This document shows, piece after piece, positions 1 through 8,126 of a stretch of DNA of 64,000 nucleotides. Under the pieces are notes generated by a model. It made no database searches and was not told the origin of the DNA. It was given only the letters and a program-made list of their open reading frames with translations. The translations under genes were made by a program, and so were the position numbers. The DNA is from Thermomonas sp. Lineage in GTDB: Bacteria; Pseudomonadota; Gammaproteobacteria; Xanthomonadales; Xanthomonadaceae. Within the stretch, counting starts at the first letter, position 1, and each line of letters starts with the position of its first letter. Location: NCBI RefSeq assembly GCF_023953935.1, contig NZ_JAMLIW010000005.1, forward strand, positions 186,001-250,000, given 5' to 3'.

Positions 1-907
1 GGCAGTCGCCCTGGCCGGTGCGGTGACAGGTGAAGCTTGGCTGTCTCAGCGTCAAGGCAGCCATCGAAACGCCGGCTACGCCTGCCGCCAGGTCGCTTGC
101 CTTGACCATCACGTAGGCAAGGATTCCGGAGCATCCGAGGATTTGAAGGGCGGCAAATGCGGGCGAGTTCGTTCCGTCACCGGAAACATCTGCGCCATCA
201 ATGAACTTGTCGAACGCGGCAAGCCCGAAGGACAGGAACACCATCACGAAGACGATGGTGAACGTGTAGTTCATGGCCTGCGAAAACCATGAATCGAAGA
301 AGCGCGCCGTCGGCGGCCACATCAGGCACATCACGAACAGCGGGCCGATGGCGAACAGTGCAGCTAGGGCAAACTTGGAGACGATGATGATGGCCCCGCC
401 AAGCAGGGTGAATCCGACTGCGCCGATGCCAATGCAAGTGCCGCTGAACCACCACCCAAGTGCGGTTCCGAACTCCGTCACGCCTGCATCGTCTGCGTGC
501 TTGAAGCACTCTCCTACCAGGGAGAATGCGTTAGCCAAGGACGTGTCGAGCGTCTGGTAGATGGAATCAGGCGTAGGCCCTCCAAGCGTGTTGATCGCGC
601 CAGCGATGCCGACCTGGATGCCGTCGATACTGGATACGACCCAGTTCATGTAGTTGCCGGCATTGAGGCAAACGGCCGCGATGATGGCCAGCTTGATGCT
701 GGTCTTGATGACGTCCCAGAACGGGTTGGACACATAACCCGCAATGATCAGCGCGCCCATGATGGCGAAGTACAGGGTCGCACCCGTAAGCGCCGTTGCG
801 CCGATCGCGCCGGCAACGTTGCTTGCCGCTGGACCAACGAACGCATTGATGGCGTTTTCGACGGTTTCCCCAATGAACTGGAACAACATGATGTCGGGAG
901 CTGACAT
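1..907 (-). CDS. virB6: VirB6/TrbL-type T4SS inner-membrane channel protein (3' end off the window)
   Basis: The frame is open for 302 codons from ATG at 907 to the window edge. VirB6-family proteins are polytopic inner-membrane subunits of type IV secretion systems that contact the DNA during transfer. Hydrophobic segments are visible near residues 30-57, 68-84, 155-178, 180-195, 213-231 and 250-268. The stretches PFWDVIKTSIKLA (about 62-74) and MWPPTARFFDSWF (about 196-208) are typical of the TrbL/VirB6 family, with the central aromatic and Pro-rich loop. The neighbours EexN and VirB5 fit a conjugation operon transcribed right to left. No frameshift is seen in this part, unlike the neighbouring virB5. 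The C-terminus is not visible. Confidence 0.82.
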   Translation of the reverse strand, partial: MSAPDIMLFQFIGETVENAINAFVGPAASNVAGAIGATALTGATLYFAIMGALIIAGYVSNPFWDVIKTSIKLAIIAAVCLNAGNYMNWVVSSIDGIQVGIAGAINTLGGPTPDSIYQTLDTSLANAFSLVGECFKHADDAGVTEFGTALGWWFSGTCIGIGAVGFTLLGGAIIIVSKFALAALFAIGPLFVMCLMWPPTARFFDSWFSQAMNYTFTIVFVMVFLSFGLAAFDKFIDGADVSGDGTNSPAFAALQILGCSGILAYVMVKASDLAAGVAGVSMAALTLRQPSFTCHRTGQGDC

Positions 908-937
908 GGACTTACTCTTCTTCCCGGGTCGATGGGT

Positions 938-1180
938 TCAGCCCTCACGCCGCCGCCTTTTGCGCTCCAGGTGATTGCACTTCTGGGCACGGCTGGCATT
1001 GATGCAGTTCGGCGTAGCCGCCAGCTCGCCTGGATTGCCGTTGCACCTGGCGATCGTTTCTTTCAACGCAGGGCGGTTTTCCTTGAACCACTCCACGGAG
1101 CGCGTTGGCTCCGTGGGGTGGCAGGCCGACAAGATTCCGCACAGGGCCAAGAGGCCAAGAGTTAGCGTTTTGGCTTTCAT
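938..1180 (-). CDS. eexN: EexN family entry-exclusion lipoprotein
   Basis: An 80-residue protein with a short charged N-terminus, a hydrophobic segment and a lipobox (LSAC, Cys about residue 20), followed by a small cysteine-containing domain (motif VEWFKENRP, then CNGNPGEL and NCINA). This matches EexN-family lipoproteins, which sit in the membrane of a donor cell and block redundant conjugative entry. I chose ATG at 1180 because it starts the signal peptide and has GAGG about 10 bases upstream. The frame stays open upstream into the preceding small membrane ORF, but a lipoprotein signal in the middle of a protein would make no sense. It lies 30 bp upstream of virB6, so co-transcription is likely. 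Confidence 0.75.
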   Translation of the reverse strand: MKAKTLTLGLLALCGILSACHPTEPTRSVEWFKENRPALKETIARCNGNPGELAATPNCINASRAQKCNHLERKRRRREG

Positions 1181-1269
1181 GCACGGATCCTCGACGTGGG
1201 AGCGGTAATGGCTTTCAGCGCCGCGATGGTTCAGCGGTAGCGCTGTCGTGTTCGAGCGGCCTCGGCAGT

Positions 1270-1534
1270 TCACCGAGGCCCAAACGAAACGCGACGAACC
1301 TGAAAGTAAGGAAGCGTGCCGGGTGGCTTTCCGAGAAGCCCACCAACCGCCAGTGCGAAGCTGTGCCGCAAACAGCAGGAACGCGGCCAGATCGACGAGG
1401 AAGGCGACGGTGTAGGCATTGACGCAAACTCCGAAGTACCCCTTTCGGCGAAGCGACAACCAGAAGCGGGCAAGCTGGATGACAGCGAAAAGTTCAATCA
1501 GCAGGAACATGGGCTGCATGGGGGCCGAAGTCAT
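1270..1534 (-). CDS. Small membrane protein of the T4SS operon (3' end uncertain, possibly frameshifted)
   Basis: The ATG at 1534 has a strong Shine-Dalgarno (AAGGAG, 7 bases upstream) and lies 17 bp after the virB5 stop, so a gene clearly starts here. The first 57 residues form two hydrophobic stretches (about 8-27 and 40-57), as in small conjugation-operon membrane proteins. In the start frame there is no stop until the end of eexN at 938, which would give a 198-residue fusion. A one-base shift near 1365 gives a stop at 1270 and a protein of about 88 residues, in keeping with the other frameshifts nearby. I do not recognise the family. The end coordinate is my inference. Confidence 0.35.
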
Positions 1535-1551
1535 GGCTTTTCTCCTTGCTG

Positions 1552-2292
1552 TCAGAACGTCAGCGGATCGGCATGGATTCCGCCACCGGTCGCATTCCAG
1601 GTGCGCGCATTCCGTTCGCGGCGCTGCTGCTGAATCAGCCGGTCTTCGGCTTCTGCGGCCATCGCGTACAGGTTCATCTTCACCTGCTCGTTCTGGATGG
1701 CCGCGGTTTCGGCAGTGATGCGCGCCTGCAATTCGGCGATGCCCTTGGGGTCATGGGTTTCGTTGACCTTCCGCATCAAGGCTTCGATCTGATCCCATCG
1801 ACTGCGCGCACTGTCGAACGCCTCATCGGCGAGAACGCCTTGTCCTGTGCAGCCTTCGACGCTGCGCGCTCGCACAGGGTCTTGTCCTGGCCCCTGCTTG
1901 GCTGCGCACGCATCGAACAAGCGGTTGGCGTCGCCGGATCGCGGCAGCCGTGCCCGTCAGGCCGGAATAGCCGCCGTTCTGCAACGACTTGTAGACGTTC
2001 TGCCAGTCCGCCGGCAGGTAGTCCTGGAACGCCGGGTTGTTGAGAATGTCGCCGAGGTTGCGCGTGCCGGTCAGCGCGTCGTACTGCTGCTGCATCTGCG
2101 TCAACTGTGCCTTCAATTGCTCGATCTGCTCGACGAACTTGGCAATGTCCTCGACGTGGTTCATCAGGTTCTGCGTCATGTTCGCGGCGTCGATGACGGG
2201 AATCCGCTTGCCTTCGCGGTGCTGGGTGCGGAAAGGCCTGCGTCGATCGCGACAGTCGCAGCGATGGACAGGGAGAGGATCGTTGCTTTCAT
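1552..2292 (-). pseudogene. virB5: VirB5/TrbJ-like T4SS protein, two frameshifts
   Basis: Three consecutive open pieces in different frames make up one VirB5-type protein. A signal-peptide start at 2292 (MKATILSLSIAATVAIDAG) runs to about 2200. A coiled-coil segment follows (NLMNHVEDIAKFVEQIEQL, about 2179-1935) with the family-typical DILNNPAFQDYLP. The C-terminal helical part (1930-1552) contains LFDACAAKQG and QARITAETAAIQ. VirB5 proteins are minor pilus components exported to the periplasm. Each join can be explained by loss of one base (near 2205 and near 1937). With these repaired, a protein of about 247 residues results, normal for the family. It is either a genuine pseudogene or carries sequencing indels. 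Confidence 0.7.
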
Positions 2293-2360
2293 GGCGGTAC
2301 TCCTTGCGGTCTAGGTGCGCTTTGGCGGGTAGGTCGGCACGTCCAGCAGGCCAAAGCCGC

Positions 2361-2680
2361 TACGGGCGGAGAATTGATTCGATGGCGGCGATGTGCGCCT
2401 TGCGTCGCGCCTGTGCTGCCGGATCGGCGTTCTGGTTCTTGCGGGCTTGCGCTTCGGCTTGTCGTTTCTCGGCGGCTGCTGGGCTTCAAGAGAGTCGCTT
2501 CCTGCGCTCCGCCTGCACCGCAAGCGCATGATTCGGCTTGAGTTGCCCTTCAGGGCCTTCTGGACGATACGCCGTGCAGCCAGCCTGGCCATTGCCCCTT
2601 GATGGCATTCGCTCGAAGTGCGCCGGCCAGCTCGTCAAACACGTCCTGCCCGCAATGTGTTCGGCAGGAAGCTCCTTCAT
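2361..2680 (-). pseudogene. Unknown small protein of the conjugation operon, multiply frameshifted
   Basis: A start at 2680 (MKELPAEHIAGR) and an end at 2361 (AHIAAIESILRP, TAG) belong to one protein of about 105 residues that is read in all three frames. Five single-base lesions are needed to join the pieces DVFDELAGALRANAIKGQ, AARRIVQKALK, AVQAERRKR, LEAQQ and EKRQAEAQARKNQ. Four of them are loss of one G from a GG pair. The rebuilt C-terminal half is highly charged, Ala/Gln/Arg-rich and probably helical. I do not recognise the family. It sits directly upstream of virB5, so a role in the same transfer operon is likely. Confidence 0.5.
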
Positions 2681-2805
2681 CTGCTCAACGACTACTACCT
2701 GCTGTGCGCCGGAGAGTTGAGGCGGGCGTCCCCAGGCCAGAGCTGCTAGCTGTAGTATTAGTTTTTCTTCTTGGAAATCCTTATTGGTACCCTACTGCTC
2801 TTAGG
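2681..2805. promoter_or_regulatory. AT-rich intergenic stretch, possible promoter of the transfer operon
   Basis: About 125 bp between two minus-strand gene remnants. It is clearly richer in A and T than its surroundings (2745-2790) and has no coding character. It is the most likely place for the promoter of the small-ORF/virB5/eexN/virB6 operon. I could not pick a convincing -35/-10 pair. Confidence 0.25.
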
Positions 2806-3184
2806 TCACAGTCGCGAACGCCGGCGTGCAGACTTCGGTGAACCGACGTTCGGTGACTGCACTCGGTAATCCGAAGTGCATTCATTGCACTCCGGCTCCG
2901 GCCAGCCTGAAATACGAGTGACGGTGCTCCAACGCCCCTTTCATCCTGTGTGCGAATGACCTTCGCATAGCCGTACTGCGAAGTTCCTTCATGGCCGTCA
3001 GCACGGCAAAGCGGCCCTGCCGGAGATTCGCGGGCGAGGTCTTCTGCCGTCATGCGGAATCCTGGGGTGTTGCTGAGGAGCCTGCTGGCTATCCCGCGGG
3101 CGCGAAATGAAAGCCTCTTATCCGTAGCAAAGGCACAGAGATGCTTTCATGCGCATAACGGCGTGGGGCGGTTTCGATGGTCAT
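2806..3184 (-). pseudogene. Winged-helix/HTH replication-type protein, frameshifted
   Basis: Joined across frames, this reads as an HTH_36-like DNA-binding protein: start at 3184 (MTIETAPRRYAH), then CAFATDKRLSFRARGIASRL, MTAEDLARESPAG, RFAVLTAMKEL, YGYAKVIRTQDERG, RWSTVTRIS and a loose tail ending at TGA 2806-2808. The order 'short helix - DLA.ES - VL.AMKEL - GY - R.QDERGRW' is typical of N-terminal winged-helix domains in mobile-element replication or regulatory proteins. Four single-base shifts are needed: one extra G near 3020 and single losses near 3145, 2983 and 2935. The start lies 12 bp after the preceding ORF's stop, so it belonged to the same operon. Confidence 0.6.
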
Positions 3185-3195
3185 GCTGCGCCCGC

Positions 3196-3464
3196 CTAGC
3201 CGTGAGTCGCTTCGTCGATCAGCCTGGCCACCGCACCCAAGTCGAAGAACACACGCCGCCCAATCCCCGCTTCCTGTGCGGATTGAGCGCAGCGGGAAAG
3301 TTCGCAGTCGGTGCCTAGGACTACGCGAAGCCCATCCGGGCTGCGCCGCGGGATTTCGGCCATTTCCGTCAGCGAAATGAGCGGCGGGCACCGCCAGTCT
3401 TTCGCGAACGCATTTCAACGGTGGTCAGCGGCTGTGCGCTGTATTGCTCGCGAGCCGGATTCAT
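3196..3464 (-). pseudogene. Small unknown mobile-element protein, one frameshift
   Basis: The ATG at 3464 overlaps the stop of the upstream HTH gene (ATGA). The protein runs MNPAREQYSAQPLTTVEMRS in one frame and, after loss of one G near 3398, continues as LTEMAEIPRRSPDGLR, VVLGTDCELSRCAQSA and VFFDLGAVARLIDEA to TAG at 3196. About 89 residues when repaired. I do not recognise the family. Its position between two DNA-binding proteins in a tight operon suggests a control function, but that is only context. Confidence 0.5.
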
Positions 3465-3779
3465 GGCGTCGGCTCCATGATCTGCCCGGCATGCCTGCGG
3501 GCCAACTGCTCGACTTCTTGGGGCGTCCTGGACGACTTCTTCGTCGCGGGGCTATTCGCTGCGGCGAACTGCTGGTGGAAATGTACGAAGCCACGTCAAT
3601 CAGGCGGAAGGCCCGCTTGCTTCCGATCTTGAAAGAAGGAATCGGGTACTCGCCTCGGCTTAACGCTATTGATGGTGCGGGCGCTTCGGACGTGTTTCGG
3701 CTACCTGCTTGACGTTGAGCGTAGGCGGGTAGCGCGAATTGGTGTTCCAGCGTACTGGTGGTGGAAGTTCAAGGCGCAC
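3461..3779 (-). pseudogene. AlpA/excisionase-like helix-turn-helix protein, frameshifted
   Basis: The pieces LNVKQVAET (near 3710), SARTINS and YPIPSFKIGSKRAFRLIDVA (3625-3565), followed by TPQEVEQLARRHAGQIMEPTP to the TGA at 3461-3463, form a MerR/AlpA-type helix-turn-helix protein. The family pattern is a recognition helix followed by 'P.FKIG.KR.FRL.DV..YI'. Such proteins act as excisionases or transcription activators in integrative elements, which fits the adjacent integrase. Three single-base lesions interrupt it. The start is uncertain: GTG at 3779 is the nearest candidate, and the frame stays open to 3875. Confidence 0.55.
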
Positions 3780-4191
3780 CTCAAGCGTGAGGCACTCGGA
3801 CAAACCGAATGCGTTATGCGAGATGCGCTTTGAGAACTCCCTTTCGGGATAGGCAAACAGACGGCCAGCCGGCAATACGCCGCTCTTAGCAACAACTCGC
3901 GTAAGAGGCCCCTGCCAAGAGCGCTATGCCGCTGGGTGCGGTCTTGTGGCCAATTAAGGCCGCCTAGGCTGTACTCGAGGAAAGCATCAATTCATCGAAA
4001 TCCGCTTGGCATCGCGGCTGAAGAACAGATACGAGAACTGCCTTTGATTTTTAGGCTGCTGCCGACGAACAAGCTGGCCCGGCATACATTTGCTTTCGGA
4101 GTCTTCAGATTAACCACAGCACAGCAACAACGTCAACATGTTTGCGTCGATGAGGTTGATGCGCAGCCAAAAAATACTTTTTTGGCGAAAT
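3780..4191. other. Stretch without a recognisable gene, left of the integrase stop
   Basis: About 410 bp between the HTH remnant and the integrase stop. Short open frames exist on both strands, but none shows GC3 bias, a ribosome binding site or a recognisable motif. The part nearest the integrase (4080-4190) is unusually AT-rich for this genome. A small inverted repeat (CCTCA-N4-TGAGG) sits at the left end near 3779-3792. No terminator with a U-tract was found for the integrase. Confidence 0.4.
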
Positions 4192-5307
4192 TTACGCAGT
4201 TTCTTGGCTGTTCCCGCTCTTTGCTTTCGGCTTCCCGATGGAGTCCAACCGATCAACCAAGTCTTCTGCACGAAGGTGCGTGTACCGCTTCAACATCTGC
4301 ATGGACTTGTGGCCACTGATCGCGGACACCTCCTGATCGCTGAAGCCGGCCTCGACCAGGCGGCTGACGGCTTCATGCCGCAGGTCGTGGAACCGCAGGT
4401 CGGACATGCCGAGTGCAGTCTTGATCTCGTTCCAGGCCTTCGCGAACACGTAGGGGCGACGCTTGCCGTCGCGCCCAGGTTCGCCGAAGAACACCAGGTC
4501 GCAGCCATCGGGACGGATCGGATTCGCAACGGCCGCAGTCAGCGCGCCCGTCGCTTTCTTGGTGAGAGGCACGGTGCGGGCGCTGTCGTTCTTGGTCGTG
4601 TCCAGACGCACCACGCGCCGCGCCAGATCGACTTGCCGCAAGCGCAGGCCTGCAATCTCGGCGGAGCGCATCCCGGTCTCCAAGGCGATGGTGAAAATCC
4701 AGCCCAGCATCGGGTTGGCGTAGCTCTCGACTGCTTCACGCAAGCGCCGCTCTTCGTCGGCACTCAACCGCCGATTGCGCCCTTCGCCTGTCGCCGGCTT
4801 CCGGACGTTCGCCACCGGGTTCTGCACCAGACCGATTCGCCATTCGCGGATCGCGGTCGTGAACACGTGTCCCAGCAAGGCTAGTTCCAGGCGAACGGTG
4901 GCGGGACTGAGCAGCTCTGTCTTGCCGGTCGCCTTCGACCTGCGCATCGACGGACTGGCTAATCGCTCGTCCCGATAGCGGGCGACCAGATCGACGCTGA
5001 TTGCGGCCAGCGAGTACGCGCCGAAGAACGCCCGCAACGGAACGGCCTTGGTCTTCTCCGCTTTCTGGGTGGTGGGCCGCTTGGTCGGCGTCACTTCCTT
5101 CAGGTAGCGATCCAGCGCCTGCCCGAAGGTCATCCGCCCGGATGCGGCCCGGTCGATGAACACGCCGCGCACCATTTCGTCCTCGGTGCGGCGCGCCCAG
5201 TCTTCGGCGTCGCGCTTGGTGCGGAAGGTCTTGGCCGTGGTCGGCCAGCCCTGCTTGCGGATGACCGCCTTCCACGTCTTGGACGGCGTTTGAACGATGG
5301 TCGCCAT
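4192..5307 (-). CDS. int: Tyrosine-recombinase integrase
   Basis: 371 residues and complete. It is a site-specific recombinase that integrates and excises the element. An N-terminal arm-binding region (about 1-55) is followed by a SAM-like core-binding domain (60-155) and a catalytic domain (165-355). All catalytic residues can be placed: Arg214 (TGMRSAEIAGL), Lys239 (TTKND), His307-x-x-Arg310 (FHDLRHEA), His333 (SGHKSM) and Tyr342 (LKRYTHL). I chose ATG at 5307; the frame runs further upstream, but only by reading through the tRNA gene. The gene points away from the tRNA-Ile2 whose 3' end is 60 bp upstream, the standard arrangement for tRNA-targeting integrases. It is the only undamaged gene within 3 kb of this end of the element. 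Confidence 0.93.
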   Translation of the reverse strand: MATIVQTPSKTWKAVIRKQGWPTTAKTFRTKRDAEDWARRTEDEMVRGVFIDRAASGRMTFGQALDRYLKEVTPTKRPTTQKAEKTKAVPLRAFFGAYSLAAISVDLVARYRDERLASPSMRRSKATGKTELLSPATVRLELALLGHVFTTAIREWRIGLVQNPVANVRKPATGEGRNRRLSADEERRLREAVESYANPMLGWIFTIALETGMRSAEIAGLRLRQVDLARRVVRLDTTKNDSARTVPLTKKATGALTAAVANPIRPDGCDLVFFGEPGRDGKRRPYVFAKAWNEIKTALGMSDLRFHDLRHEAVSRLVEAGFSDQEVSAISGHKSMQMLKRYTHLRAEDLVDRLDSIGKPKAKSGNSQETA

Positions 5308-5366
5308 GCGGTACGAATCCCCCGGTGGGAGTCGGGACTGTACCGAAATTGTACCGAAGGCGCGGA

Positions 5367-5390
5367 TGGTGGGCCCACCAGGACTTGAAC
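5367..5390 (-). other. Likely attachment-site region (tRNA-Ile2 3' end)
   Basis: The 3' end of the intact tRNA-Ile2 (T-arm 3' strand, acceptor and encoded CCA) faces the integrase, 60 bp away. Integrases of this class commonly recombine within the 3' part of a tRNA gene. The second att copy would lie at the far left end of the element, outside the window, so this remains an inference from position. Confidence 0.4.
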
Positions 5391-5443
5391 CTGGAACCAA
5401 TGGATTATGAGTCCACTGCTCTAACCAATTGAGCTATAGGCCC
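5367..5443 (-). tRNA. tRNA-Ile2 (anticodon CAU, lysidine-modified type)
   Basis: A 77-nt cloverleaf with encoded CCA: acceptor GGGCCTA/TGGGCCC, D-arm GCTC/GAGC, anticodon stem GTGGA/TCCAT around the loop CTCATAA (anticodon CAT), T-arm CCAGG/CCTGG with loop TTCAAGT. The CTCATAATC anticodon region and overall sequence match the E. coli ileX type rather than elongator or initiator tRNA-Met. It therefore reads AUA after TilS modifies C34. The acceptor stem contains a T6-G67 wobble, while the adjacent truncated copy would pair perfectly with this 3' strand. No other tRNA is in the window. Confidence 0.93.
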
Positions 5444-5501
5444 TTTTTCTAATTTTCGGCCCCACTTCTCAGGCCTTGTCGCCTTCGCCTGTCGGGCTGT
5501 T

Positions 5502-5547
5502 CAAAGGGATTATGAGTCCCCTGCTCTGACCATTGAGCTATGGGCCC
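5502..5547 (-). pseudogene. Truncated tRNA-Ile2(CAU): 5' half only
   Basis: Reading the minus strand from 5547: acceptor 5' strand GGGCCCA, D-arm (GCTC/GAGC) and a complete anticodon arm GGGGA-CTCATAA-TCCCT. The homology then stops; T-arm and acceptor 3' strand are missing. It is a distinct copy of the neighbouring tRNA-Ile2, differing in the acceptor, D-loop and anticodon stem. It is not expected to give a functional tRNA. Its GGGCCCA would pair perfectly with the TGGGCCC at the 3' end of the intact copy. Confidence 0.75.
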
Positions 5548-5576
5548 GCAGCCTTGCAATTGTAGCGGCGCAAACG

Positions 5577-5602
5577 ACAAGCCCCGCATCGGCGGGGCTT
5601 GT
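5577..5602 (-). terminator. rpoD terminator hairpin
   Basis: An 11-bp perfect stem (ACAAGCCCCGC / GCGGGGCTTGT) with a 4-nt loop lies 23 bp after the rpoD stop. The run of T after it on the minus strand is short, so it may be only partly intrinsic. It separates rpoD from the tRNA pair. Confidence 0.65.
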
Positions 5603-5624
5603 GGTGGGCGCTGTCACTCGCGCT

Positions 5625-7496
<1,872 letters not shown>

Positions 7497-7583
7497 GGGT
7501 CGTGCCACCGTATCGATTGGGCCGCGCCAACGCGGCAGGGAACCGTCAATTCTACCACGTCATGAACGCCGCCTTGCGGACAC

Positions 7584-8024
7584 TCAGGACTGCAGCAGGA
7601 AGGTCACTGGCCCGTCATTGACCAGGCTGACCACCATATGGGCGCCGAAACGCCCGATTTCCACCCCCGGCGGGTGGATTTCCCGACAAATGGCGACGAG
7701 GCGATCAAATCCGCGTTCAGCGTCGGCAGGCGCCGCCGCCGTGCTGAAGCCCGGACGCATCCCGGAGCGGGTGTCGGCGGCCAGGGTGAACTGGCTGATC
7801 AAGAGCAGTTTTCCGCCGATATTCGCCAAAGAACAATTCATCTTGCCGTGATCGTCGGCGAAAATGCGATAACCGATCAGGCGTTGGGCCATTCGCTGGA
7901 ACTGCGGCTCGGCATCGCCGGGCTGGACTCCGACCAGGGCCAGCAGGCCGGGACCGATGGCGCCGACGGTTTGACCATCGACGGCGACGGAGGCTTCGCT
8001 GACGCGCTGGATCAGGGCAAGCAT
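7584..8024 (-). CDS. dtd: D-aminoacyl-tRNA deacylase
   Basis: 146 residues, the normal Dtd length. The enzyme hydrolyses D-amino acids (and glycine from tRNA-Ala) off mischarged tRNAs in the cytoplasm. Family motifs are present: the N-terminal MLALIQRVSEASV, the SQFTLAAD segment and the C-terminal NDGPVTFLLQ carrying the Gly-cisPro selectivity element. ATG 8024 is the only start that gives this family N-terminus; upstream the frame runs into an inverted repeat. It is divergent from the acyltransferase gene, with the inverted repeat at 8030-8120 lying in the shared upstream region. Confidence 0.95.
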   Translation of the reverse strand: MLALIQRVSEASVAVDGQTVGAIGPGLLALVGVQPGDAEPQFQRMAQRLIGYRIFADDHGKMNCSLANIGGKLLLISQFTLAADTRSGMRPGFSTAAAPADAERGFDRLVAICREIHPPGVEIGRFGAHMVVSLVNDGPVTFLLQS

Positions 8025-8029
8025 GCGGT

Positions 8030-8120
8030 CATTGTAGGGGCGCACCGCAGGGGTGCGAAGGCTCTGCCGGATTGCCGAATGTCGAAAAGCAATCGCGCCC
8101 CTGCGGTGCGCTCCTACAAT
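8030..8120. repeat. Imperfect inverted repeat between dtd and the acyltransferase (REP-like)
   Basis: The left arm (8030-8056, CATTGTAGGGGCGCACCGCA...) is matched on the opposite strand by the right arm (8095-8120, CATTGTAGGAGCGCACCGCA...). About 26 bp per arm, one or two mismatches, separated by roughly 40 bp. The GTAGGAGCGCACCGC consensus resembles dispersed palindromic repeats of Xanthomonadaceae and pseudomonads. It overlaps the upstream regions of both divergent genes. Confidence 0.65.
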
Positions 8121-8126
8121 GGGCCG

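Larger units (their letters stand above)
1..5366. mobile_element. Integrase end of an integrated conjugative-type element
   Basis: A complete tyrosine recombinase gene lies 60 bp from the 3' end of a tRNA-Ile2 gene, and everything to its left on the minus strand is accessory: HTH regulators, T4SS components VirB5 and VirB6, and an EexN entry-exclusion lipoprotein. This is the usual layout of an ICE or integrative plasmid inserted at a tRNA 3' end. The left end is outside the window, so size and self-transmissibility are unknown. Several genes between 1.5 and 3.8 kb are frameshifted, so this end looks decayed or badly sequenced. Base and codon use is less GC3-biased than in the core genes to the right. 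The boundary at the tRNA is inferred, not proven. Confidence 0.7.

Noticed and set aside
938-1534. A single 198-residue protein
   Set aside because: The internal lipoprotein signal of EexN and the start-proximal GAGG argue for two genes, with a lesion hiding the first stop.
3777-3880. Integron attC-like site near the HTH remnant
   Set aside because: Only a short CCTCA-N4-TGAGG repeat and a GTTATGC-like core were seen; no proper R-L box pairs and no integron integrase.
5308-5400. Extended integrase start at 5400
   Set aside because: The extra 31 codons read through the tRNA-Ile2 3' half and the spacer, so they are unlikely to be translated; ATG 5307 fits the family.
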